Assembly (NCBI GenBank): GCA_036744795.1 | Contig: DAIOHK010000010.1 | Location: 1-64,000, forward strand | Source of the DNA: UBA5486 sp036744795 | GTDB lineage: Bacteria > Bacillota > UBA4882 > UBA10575 | Reading direction: 5' to 3' | DNA length: 64,000 nt | Shown: positions 49,100-57,362 of the stretch, piece after piece | How positions within the stretch are numbered: the stretch's first letter is position 1 | Layout of the letters: the number at the start of each line of letters is the position of its first letter | Position numbers and translations under genes: made by a program | Notes under the pieces: model-generated | The model's input: only the letters and a program-made list of their open reading frames with translations | What the model was told of the DNA's origin: nothing | The model's database searches: none

Positions 49100-50041
49100 A
49101 TGAAGAACAACATCGGGGCATATAGTATGCCGTCTCTTAAAAGTAAGGAGAAAAAAAAGCGGGACTGGAACAGAATCATTTTCCAAGTAATCTTGCTTTT
49201 GCCTGCCATGGCATTTCTTATAATATTTATGTATTATCCCATTGAAGAGACCTTTCGTCTTTCTTTAATGCGTGCTACTGGTCTTGGTGACACAGTTTTT
49301 ATTGGGTTAAAAAATTACACCAGGTTATTTGCTAGCGAAGAGTTTCGTGCTGGCCTTGTTCATGTTTTTGCGTGGGCTTTTTGGAGTGTGTTACTCCAGA
49401 TCCCTCTAGCCTTTTTCATTGCTTTTTCCGTAACTGCTTATCGAAATAAGATTACAAAACCGCTGCGTGCTGTATATTATTTAGCTAGTGTTATGCCATC
49501 GGCGATCACTGCCATGTTAGGCCGGTTTGTTTTTGCACCTAGATATGGTGTAATTTCTACTGTTGCATCCAAGCTGAACTGGAAATGGCTTGGTAGTATC
49601 GATTTTCTTGGTGACCCAAATCTTGCGTTCTGGTCTCTGTTTGTTGTTGCGACTTGGGCTTATACAGGTTTTAATATTGTTTATTTAATGGCCAATATTG
49701 AACAGATACCGATGGAAATCCGTGAAGCTGCCCAGTTAGATGGGGCTAACCGTTGGCAATATGCTTGGCAAATTGTATTGCCAATGATTACGTATCCACT
49801 CCTGATCATTGCCGTCATGAGCATTGTTGGTAGTTTAAAACTCTTTGATTTACCATACTTACTTACTAGCGGTGGACCGGGCTATGCTACAACAACATTG
49901 GTAATTACCCTTTATAAACAAGGGTTTGTTAATTGGCAGTATGGCAGAGCGGCTGCTATTGGAGTAATTATTTTCCTACTTTCGCTGTTCTTCGCTGTTG
50001 CTCTATTCTCAATGCAAAGAAAGGATGGTGACGTAGGATGA
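49100..50041 (+). CDS. Sugar ABC transporter permease 2A
   Basis: A 313-residue UgpA/MalF-type permease with six membrane helices and the EAA loop REAAQLDGANRWQYAWQIVL. GGAGGTGG precedes the ATG. It overlaps the second permease gene by four bases (ATGA). The N-terminal tail is basic (KSKEKKKRDWNR). Confidence 0.9.
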   Translation: MKNNIGAYSMPSLKSKEKKKRDWNRIIFQVILLLPAMAFLIIFMYYPIEETFRLSLMRATGLGDTVFIGLKNYTRLFASEEFRAGLVHVFAWAFWSVLLQIPLAFFIAFSVTAYRNKITKPLRAVYYLASVMPSAITAMLGRFVFAPRYGVISTVASKLNWKWLGSIDFLGDPNLAFWSLFVVATWAYTGFNIVYLMANIEQIPMEIREAAQLDGANRWQYAWQIVLPMITYPLLIIAVMSIVGSLKLFDLPYLLTSGGPGYATTTLVITLYKQGFVNWQYGRAAAIGVIIFLLSLFFAVALFSMQRKDGDVG

Positions 50042-50913
50042 ACGATATATCAATGATTACAGAAAGAAGAATGAAAACTTCCAATTTTCGTTCCAAGTTT
50101 CCGGCAATAATTATCACGATTATTCTGCTCTTGTTGGCTTTGGCAGTAGTTTTACCGCTTCTTTTGCCCTGGTTTTTTGTCTTCAAAACTCGTTTAGAAT
50201 TTGCTTATCATCCATGGAGCTTACCTACTCAGATACGATGGGATAATTTCCGAGAAGCCTGGGTAGCTATACAGATTGGGCAGGGGTTACTTAATACCTT
50301 GTATGTTTGTTTGGGTGCGATCATCTGCACAGTACCATCGGCAGCAATGGCTGGTTATATCTTTGCCCGTTACCGGAGCAAAGTGACAGAGATATTGTTC
50401 TATATAGTAATGGCTGGTTACTTTGTGCCAGTACAGATGTGTTTAATTCCGTTATACCAATTAGGTGCTCAACTTGGCATAACTAATACGCTACCCGGAC
50501 TTTTTCTGCCAATGACTGCTTTTGGCATCCCATTTTGGACAATAATTTACCGTTCTTTTTTCCGTGGACTCCCTGGTGAACTGGCAGAAGCGGCGAGAAT
50601 TGATGGTGCGGGGCATACAGGTATATTTATCCGGATTATGCTCCCATTGGCAAAACCTGCCTCTGTTCTGGCAACCCTTCTTGTCTTTATGGGAGCTTGG
50701 AGTGATTATTTACTAAGTCTGATTATGCTTAATGACCAAAGACTCTTTACTATGCAATTACGAATAGCACAGTTTCTTAATCAGTATGGTACGGATCATA
50801 TGCCAAGATATGCAGCTGCCGCAGTAATTGCCGCGGCGCCTACGATTCTTTTGTACCTATTTGGACATCGTTGGATTATTGAGGGTACTTTAGCTGGAGC
50901 ATTAAAAGGATAA
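50038..50913 (+). CDS. Sugar ABC transporter permease 2B
   Basis: A 291-residue UgpE/MalG-type partner with six helices and the EAA loop ELAEAARIDGAGHTGIFIRI. It is followed by a terminator. As in the first operon, no ATPase gene is present, so an MsmK-like ATPase elsewhere must energise both importers. Confidence 0.9.
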   Translation: MNDISMITERRMKTSNFRSKFPAIIITIILLLLALAVVLPLLLPWFFVFKTRLEFAYHPWSLPTQIRWDNFREAWVAIQIGQGLLNTLYVCLGAIICTVPSAAMAGYIFARYRSKVTEILFYIVMAGYFVPVQMCLIPLYQLGAQLGITNTLPGLFLPMTAFGIPFWTIIYRSFFRGLPGELAEAARIDGAGHTGIFIRIMLPLAKPASVLATLLVFMGAWSDYLLSLIMLNDQRLFTMQLRIAQFLNQYGTDHMPRYAAAAVIAAAPTILLYLFGHRWIIEGTLAGALKG

Positions 50914-50926
50914 CGTAAATGAAGGA

Positions 50927-50949
50927 AAGCTATAGTTAGCTTGTTTTTT
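50927..50949 (+). terminator. Terminator of the second sugar operon
   Basis: AAGCTA and TAGCTT pair around TAGT, then GTTTTTT. Confidence 0.65.
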
Positions 50950-51160
50950 GGCTATTTTTTGGGCGTTCTTTAGCAATTTGTAATTTAGAAGTTTATTTTG
51001 TAAAAGTGTTTTGCCCCTTCTTTTTTTGTTATAAATTGTATTGACTCATGTGTAATTTCTCCAAATGTTTTTGTTTATACACTATAACATTTGGTAGAGG
51101 TTTTATCATGAGTCATCTTTATTTTCTTGGCTTTTTACTATACGCTTTTCATCGTAGAAT

Positions 51161-51373
51161 TTGGGCTTTTGTAATACAATTAGTATACTGGTCTATGGTT
51201 ATCTTTCACCGGGGATTACTGCGGTTAATCAACCTATTGATGAATTAGGAAAAGAGGTTGCAAACCAACTGTTTTTATTAATGGATGGTAAATTTCCTAA
51301 GGAGAAAGGGGCTATTTTCCCTACAAAGATTATTGTTCGTGAATCATGTAAAGCACCTAAAAAATCAGATTAA
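51161..51373 (+). pseudogene. LacI-family regulator, C-terminal remnant
   Basis: From about 51194 the frame reads GYLSPGITAVNQPIDELGKE, VANQLFLLMDG and FPTKIIVRESC. This is the end of LacI regulators (usually P-x-LTTVRQP-ELG ... LPTELVVRESC). The DNA-binding and most of the effector domain are missing. It probably once repressed the preceding sugar operon. A good terminator still follows. Confidence 0.7.
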
Positions 51374-51392
51374 TGATTTCCATAATATTACT

Positions 51393-51415
51393 GAGGCGAC
51401 TAGCCTCTTTTTTTT
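51393..51415 (+). terminator. Terminator after the LacI remnant
   Basis: GAGGC and GCCTC pair around GACTA, then eight T residues. Confidence 0.8.
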
Positions 51416-51442
51416 GTAATAAACGAGTATTTACATGATACT

Positions 51443-51467
51443 GGGAGGAAATTGCAAAATATTACCG
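51443..51467. repeat. MITE-like element, left-end fragment
   Basis: GGGAGGAAATTGCAAAATAT then TACC resembles the left terminus of copy B (GAGGGAATTGCAAAATTACC). Confidence 0.4.
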
Positions 51468-51525
51468 AATTTAAACTATAAAGGGATTTGTGTGATTACC
51501 TTGGAGTAATAGATGAATTTCATAG

Positions 51526-51590
51526 AATTCGCTCATGCTGGCTACGGCCCGCTCACATGAAATGAGGAAAATTAACCTCCGCCGGGTCAG
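51526..51590. repeat. Hairpin family 2 copy
   Basis: TTCGCTCATGCTGGCTAC at the left and GCCGGGTCAGAAG at the right flank a core, CCCGCTCACATGAAATGA. That core recurs almost exactly at 59842-59906. It lies about 100 bases before the alpha-2-macroglobulin gene. Confidence 0.6.
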
Positions 51591-51688
51591 AAGTTGTTTC
51601 TTGGTTCACGTGAATTTCTTCAAGCATTCTAGGGTCTAGTAGTGCGATTATTTCATATAGAGAATAAATGATAATGGGGGTAATTGTT

Positions 51689-54600
51689 ATGGAAAACAAA
51701 AAACCCGTCATTCTGAAGACTACCGTCAAAAAAGCTGGTAATAAAGGATTACTAATAGGGCTGGTTGCAGGAGGGTTATTACTTGTTTTAGTATTTGTAT
51801 CTTTACTTGGAACTACGAAAAGCGGGAAATTATTAAGATTAGTTGAAATGAAGCCCTCTGAAGAAATAAGCCGCCATACTAATCTAACCTTTGTTTTTTC
51901 AAGAGATGTAGTAAACGAAAAAGAAGTGGGTATTACTTTATCTGAGCCATTAATAAAATTTACTCCTTCAGTTCCTGGAAAGTTCCGTTGGGTAACCCGG
52001 AGGGAACTTCGATTTTTACCGGAGGTTCCTTTTCTTCCTTCCACTACATATAAAGCAGAGATCAGTCCTGGGCTGGGAGCCACAGATGAGCAATATATCT
52101 CCGGAAAAAGAACAGTGGAATTTTCTACCGTCCGTTTTCGGGTTGAGGGTACTAATGTTAGTTTTATTACACCGGAAGATGGTAAAGGTGTAATATTGCA
52201 AGCCAGACTAAGATTTAACTACCCTGTTTCACCTGTTGAATTAGAAAAATCATTGAAACTTCGTTTGGCAAGTACTAATAAAGATCTGAGATTTACTTTG
52301 GATACAGAAGAAAACAGTCTGTATATTACAGTAACAACTGAACCAATTGAGCTTACCAGTAAAGAACAGGAGGTTCTTATTCTTATTCCCAAGGGTTTTT
52401 CTTGTGTTAATGGGGAGAAGGGTTTGGCCAAAGAGTATAAATACCAAACCTTGGTGGGAGCAAAAAAACCGTTAAAAATATTGAAAGTTACCTTACAAGG
52501 GGAAAACTTAAAATATTGGATTGCTGTTCAGTGTTCAGAGCAAGTAGATGCCGAAACTGTGGACAGCTTTATTGAAATTAAACCCCAGGTTGATTTCAGT
52601 ACAGAGGTTGAAAAAGAGTATATTTTGATAAAAAGTAATCAGTTTAAAGCAGGAGAAAATTACAATCTCCGTTTAAACTCCGGTTTACCATCAGTTAATG
52701 GTTTACCACTAGACAAGGATTTTGCAGCAATGATTTCGCTGAAAGATATGGAACCGGGGTTGAATTTTAATTCTTCCGGGCGGTATCTGAATAGTAAGGG
52801 ATACCTTAATTTGGGTTTGGAGACCGTGAATGTTGAGCGGGTTAATCTTGAAATTAGCAGGATTTATGCTAATAATATTATCGCTTTTTTAAATCACTTG
52901 GATTATTATCGGCAAGATTACTGTTATAATAGTCAAATCCCTTATTTTGGGGAAATTCTTAAGTCTGAAAATATTGAGATTAATGGTTTAAAAAATGAAG
53001 TGGTAACCACCCCGATTAGTTTAAGCCAATACTTTACCAATGATTTTAAAGGAATATTCCAGGTTGCTGCCTATAATGATGACCGGCGATGGATGAATGA
53101 TAAAAAGTATATTATCATTACTGACCTGGGTATTGTAGGGAAAATGGGTAAGAATGATCTCATGGTCTGGGTAAATTCCCTGGAGTCGCTTACGCCAAAA
53201 GAAAAAGCAAAGATTAGTTTAATCAGTAAAAACAATCAGATTTTGGCAGTAGGAGAGACCAATACCCAAGGGATAGTTAAATTTACGGGGTTGAAAAAGC
53301 AGATAAAGGATTCCGAACCACTAATTATTCTAGCGGAGGATGGAGATGATTTCTCCTTTGTTCAGCTAAAAGAGGGTCGTATTTCTACTACTGATTTTGA
53401 TGTGCGGGGCCGGGAAAATCTGAATGAGGGGTATGAGGCCTTTGCTTATTTGGATCGAGATATCTTTCGTCCGGGGGATGAAGGTAATCTGGTAACCATA
53501 ATTAGGGGACCAGGTGCTGCTTTGCCACCTGAATTCCCGGTAAAACTGGAGATTAGGCAACCGGATGGGCAGATTTTCCGGGAATTGGTCAGTAATACCT
53601 ATGATCGGGGTGCCTGCGAATTTAAATTGGAGATCCCGGATTACGCCCAGACTGGAGGGTATCGTGGGAGTGCCCTGGTAGGTGGAGAAGCAATTGGTAA
53701 TTTCTCCTTTAAGGTGGAGGAGTTTATGCCTGACCGGATCAAGGTCACTACCACCACCGACCGGGAAGAGTATAAAGCCGGCGATTTATGCCAGATTCAG
53801 GTAGAGGGAGTAAACCTCTTTGGTCCCCCAGCAGCCGGAAGGGGAACAGAGTTAAGTCTTCGTTTAGAACCAGCGGAATTTACAGTTCCGGCTTACCAGT
53901 CCTATACTTTTGGCGATCGGGATAGAAGTTTTATTGCAAAAACTGAAGACTTGGGCGATAGCAAATTGGATGCTAATGGCCAGGCAGTCTTTAGCTATAG
54001 ATTCCCTGACAAGATGATGCCCCCTGCTAAGATTAATGCCATCATTCAAGCCACAGTGATTGAAGATGGCGGCCGCGCGGTCAGCAATTATACGGCAGTG
54101 GATTTACATCCTTACGATAATTATATTGGGGTTAAACCCCTGGCTGAATACTATACTGAAATCGGGAAACCATTTTCCTTAAAATATATTGCGGTAGATC
54201 CTAAGGGAAATCCGGTTAGCAATCCAGAATTAAATGCCGAGGTTTACCGGATTACATGGAATTCAATCTATCGGCGAGATTCCAGCGGCCGGTATCGTTA
54301 TGTATCTGAAGAAGAACGGCGGAAGATTTATACAGAAAAACTTAGTCAGGAACCCGGTGAACAGACTTTTTCCTACACTCCTAAGGATTATGGCCGCTAT
54401 CAGATTGTGATTTCTGATCCCAATACTAATGCTCAAGCCTCCTTATTCTTTTATGCTAGCGGTTGGGGCTACTCGCCGTGGGCGATGGATGATCCTGATA
54501 AGATCGAATTAGATCTGGAGAAAGACCTGTATAAAGTAGGTGATAAAGCACAACTCCAGATTAAGGCACCATTTGCTGGCAAGGCCCTGATTACTGTAGA

Positions 54601-57124
54601 ACGCGAGCGAGTCTATGACTATTGGATTGTTGATTTTAAAGAGAATACCGGGGTAGTCTCGATCCCTATCAAAGAAGAATATAAACCTAATGCATATCTG
54701 TCGGTCCATATGATCCGCTCAATTGAGTCGGTGGAGAAACACGCACCTGCTCGAGCTTTTGGAACAATCCCCCTGATGATTGATTGTAGTAATGCAAAAT
54801 TAGGAATCAAACTGGCAACTGCCGATGAGATACGGCCAAATCAGGAGATCGAAGTAAAAGTAAATGTAAATAATTTAGGAAATAGTACTTATCTTACACT
54901 TGCTGCAGTAGATGAAGGGATCTGCCAGTTAACAGATTATTCTGTCCCGGATCCTACGGTTTTCTTTTATGGAAAACGGAGTTTGAGTATTAGTAGCTAT
55001 GATCTTTATGGTCTGCTTCTTCCGGAAGTGGAAGGGATGCAATCAGAAAGCTCCCCTGGTGGAGATGCCGATGTGTTGGACCGTGTGAGAAAACAAAATC
55101 TTAATCCTGTTTCCCTTCGCCGTGTAAAGCCAGTATCTTTATGGTCAGGAATAGTTTCCCCGGATAAGAATGGTGATGCTGTTATTAAACTGAAAATTCC
55201 ACAGTTTAACGGGACTCTTCGTTTGATGGCTGTGGCTTTTGATGCTCACCGCTTTGGTGCAGCGGAGAAAAAAGTTATAGTCCGGGATCCGGTGGTACTC
55301 ACCCCAACCTTCCCGCGGTTTGTAGCACCTAATGATCAGTTTACGGTCCCGGTTTCAATTTTTAATGGAACAGGGAAAGCCGGTGAGTTTAAACTGCAAT
55401 TAACTTCGGAAGGACCGGTTACAATAAAAAATGCACCGCAGGTTAAAATTACCCTTGCTGATCAAGAAGAAAAGTCAGTCAACTTTGAGCTGATGGTCGG
55501 TGAGGGGATGGGAAAACTTCGTTTCCAATTAGAAGTAGAAGGGAATGGAGCAACCTGTAAAATGGAAGAGGAACTATCACTAAGACCGCCGGTACCTTTG
55601 ACCCATGATATTAAATCAGGTTCAATCTTACAGAAAAAACCATTAACTTTTAAACTGGATGACCAATGGATTCCAGGAACAGCCGATTATACACTGGCGC
55701 TTTCACCCTTTCCAACTGTGCAGTTTGCCAGAGGATTAGACTATCTTTTGACCTATCCTTACGGATGTGTGGAACAGACTACTTCCAAGCTATTTCCTTT
55801 GTTATACTTAGACCAACTGCTTAGTGCGGTGGAAAAGGGAACTTTTGAGGGGAATGCCGATTATTATATAACCGAAGGTATTGAAAAAATAGAGGCTATG
55901 CAACTCAGAGACGGCTCTTTTGCTTACTGGCCTGGTGGTAATTATAGTAATGAATGGAGTTCGGTATATACCGCACATTTTCTGGTTGAGGCAAGAAAAG
56001 CCGGGTATGTCATTTCGGACCGGGTATATAACCGGATGATCTCATACCTGAAAAAAATTGCCCGGGGTAGTGAAAGCAATATTTATCGCTTACAATCCAA
56101 GATCTATGCTTTATATGTTTTAAGTCTTAATGGTACTCCTGACTTGTCGACAATGGCTTATTGGCGGAGGTACGCCCCGGATAATATTACTTCTTATACT
56201 AGAGCATTATTGGCAGCAGCTTATTTCTATACTGGGGACCGGATCGCGGCCCGAGGAATACTTCCGGAATCCTTTGCCGTAACTGTTTTTCCAAGGGAAA
56301 CCGGGGGGAACTTCAACTCTACTCTTCGTTCTGATGCAATTATCCTTAGTGTGCTGGCCGATGTAGATCCTCAGAACCCCAGCGTTTATAAGCTGGTAAA
56401 CAGAATAACTCAAGCTACAAAAGATGGACATTGGGGAACAACGCAGGAGAATGCCTTTGCCCTAATGGCGCTAGGAAAGATTCTGAAAGAAAAGGATGAT
56501 GGGGAGTATCAAGGAGAGGTTTACTTTGACAAAGAAAAGATTGCTGATTTTGATAGTACTGAGAATTTTGTCTTAAATGACTCGCGCTTGGCCGAAGGGA
56601 AGGTTACAATAAAACTTGTCGGGGATGGGGAGTGCTACTATTACTTGAAATCCAGTGGTCTGTCAAAACGGCGGGATCTTCCTGAATATAATAATGGGGT
56701 TCAAGTAACCAGAGAGTACCTTGATCGCCATGGGAACCCTTTAAATCTTAACCAGATTCAACAGGGAGATTTAATTGTAGCCCGGATTACGATCAAACCT
56801 TCACAAAAGGATTTGAGTAATCTTGGTATTGTGGATCTGCTCCCGGCTGGATTGGAAATTGAAAATCCACGTTTAGAGAGTAGAGCAAGTATTCCTTGGC
56901 TGACAGAAAAATCGGTTGGACCCGATTATATGGATATTAGAGATGATCGCCTCATCTTGTTTGTTAGTTTGAATGAGGTGAAGACCTATCAGTTCTATTA
57001 TGCCTTACGGGCTGTGACCTGTGGTCAGTTTATCCTCCCGTCAATCAAAGCAGAATGTATGTATTCCCCGGAGATCTCCAGCTTCAGTTCTAGTGGTGTG
57101 ATTCAAGTGGTACGGGGAGAATAG
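51689..57124 (+). CDS. Bacterial alpha-2-macroglobulin (YfhM-like) with thioester
   Basis: The start MENKKPVILKTT at 51689 follows GGGGGT. The 1811-residue protein has an N-terminal membrane anchor (residues about 23-45, GLVAGGLLLVLVFVSLLG) instead of the lipobox of E. coli YfhM. A long series of macroglobulin-like beta domains follows (FRPGDEGNLVTIIRGPG, the A2M core PQFNGTLRLMAVAFDAHRFG). The thioester motif CVEQ is at Cys1360-Gln1363 (YPYGCVEQTTSK), inside an alpha-helical toroid. It is a predicted periplasmic trap for attacking proteases. The PBP1C gene next to it is the classical partner. Confidence 0.94.
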   Translation: MENKKPVILKTTVKKAGNKGLLIGLVAGGLLLVLVFVSLLGTTKSGKLLRLVEMKPSEEISRHTNLTFVFSRDVVNEKEVGITLSEPLIKFTPSVPGKFRWVTRRELRFLPEVPFLPSTTYKAEISPGLGATDEQYISGKRTVEFSTVRFRVEGTNVSFITPEDGKGVILQARLRFNYPVSPVELEKSLKLRLASTNKDLRFTLDTEENSLYITVTTEPIELTSKEQEVLILIPKGFSCVNGEKGLAKEYKYQTLVGAKKPLKILKVTLQGENLKYWIAVQCSEQVDAETVDSFIEIKPQVDFSTEVEKEYILIKSNQFKAGENYNLRLNSGLPSVNGLPLDKDFAAMISLKDMEPGLNFNSSGRYLNSKGYLNLGLETVNVERVNLEISRIYANNIIAFLNHLDYYRQDYCYNSQIPYFGEILKSENIEINGLKNEVVTTPISLSQYFTNDFKGIFQVAAYNDDRRWMNDKKYIIITDLGIVGKMGKNDLMVWVNSLESLTPKEKAKISLISKNNQILAVGETNTQGIVKFTGLKKQIKDSEPLIILAEDGDDFSFVQLKEGRISTTDFDVRGRENLNEGYEAFAYLDRDIFRPGDEGNLVTIIRGPGAALPPEFPVKLEIRQPDGQIFRELVSNTYDRGACEFKLEIPDYAQTGGYRGSALVGGEAIGNFSFKVEEFMPDRIKVTTTTDREEYKAGDLCQIQVEGVNLFGPPAAGRGTELSLRLEPAEFTVPAYQSYTFGDRDRSFIAKTEDLGDSKLDANGQAVFSYRFPDKMMPPAKINAIIQATVIEDGGRAVSNYTAVDLHPYDNYIGVKPLAEYYTEIGKPFSLKYIAVDPKGNPVSNPELNAEVYRITWNSIYRRDSSGRYRYVSEEERRKIYTEKLSQEPGEQTFSYTPKDYGRYQIVISDPNTNAQASLFFYASGWGYSPWAMDDPDKIELDLEKDLYKVGDKAQLQIKAPFAGKALITVERERVYDYWIVDFKENTGVVSIPIKEEYKPNAYLSVHMIRSIESVEKHAPARAFGTIPLMIDCSNAKLGIKLATADEIRPNQEIEVKVNVNNLGNSTYLTLAAVDEGICQLTDYSVPDPTVFFYGKRSLSISSYDLYGLLLPEVEGMQSESSPGGDADVLDRVRKQNLNPVSLRRVKPVSLWSGIVSPDKNGDAVIKLKIPQFNGTLRLMAVAFDAHRFGAAEKKVIVRDPVVLTPTFPRFVAPNDQFTVPVSIFNGTGKAGEFKLQLTSEGPVTIKNAPQVKITLADQEEKSVNFELMVGEGMGKLRFQLEVEGNGATCKMEEELSLRPPVPLTHDIKSGSILQKKPLTFKLDDQWIPGTADYTLALSPFPTVQFARGLDYLLTYPYGCVEQTTSKLFPLLYLDQLLSAVEKGTFEGNADYYITEGIEKIEAMQLRDGSFAYWPGGNYSNEWSSVYTAHFLVEARKAGYVISDRVYNRMISYLKKIARGSESNIYRLQSKIYALYVLSLNGTPDLSTMAYWRRYAPDNITSYTRALLAAAYFYTGDRIAARGILPESFAVTVFPRETGGNFNSTLRSDAIILSVLADVDPQNPSVYKLVNRITQATKDGHWGTTQENAFALMALGKILKEKDDGEYQGEVYFDKEKIADFDSTENFVLNDSRLAEGKVTIKLVGDGECYYYLKSSGLSKRRDLPEYNNGVQVTREYLDRHGNPLNLNQIQQGDLIVARITIKPSQKDLSNLGIVDLLPAGLEIENPRLESRASIPWLTEKSVGPDYMDIRDDRLILFVSLNEVKTYQFYYALRAVTCGQFILPSIKAECMYSPEISSFSSSGVIQVVRGE

Positions 57125-57362
57125 ATGCTGGGGAATTAGCAAATAGCAGAGAAGATAAAAGTAATAAGATATAGGGGAGAGAAAAGCTGAATATCAATCA
57201 TCTTTAAACCAATTAATTAGAAGTCAAATAATACGATATTTATATCAGGTTCCGCTCCTAGTTATTCGTATTGAAATTTTATAATACATTCATGAATCTG
57301 TTTAGAGACAACCAGTGACGAGGGACAGGCCGCGGGATGAATTTTAGTAATAGGTGATTACT

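Noticed and set aside
51048..51248. ORF of 66 codons after the second sugar operon
   Set aside because: It overlaps the LacI remnant in another frame; it is hydrophobic by chance and lacks a ribosome site.
51553..52083. Minus-strand ORF of 176 codons at the start of the macroglobulin gene
   Set aside because: It is antisense to the well-supported N-terminal coding region, with no recognisable domain.
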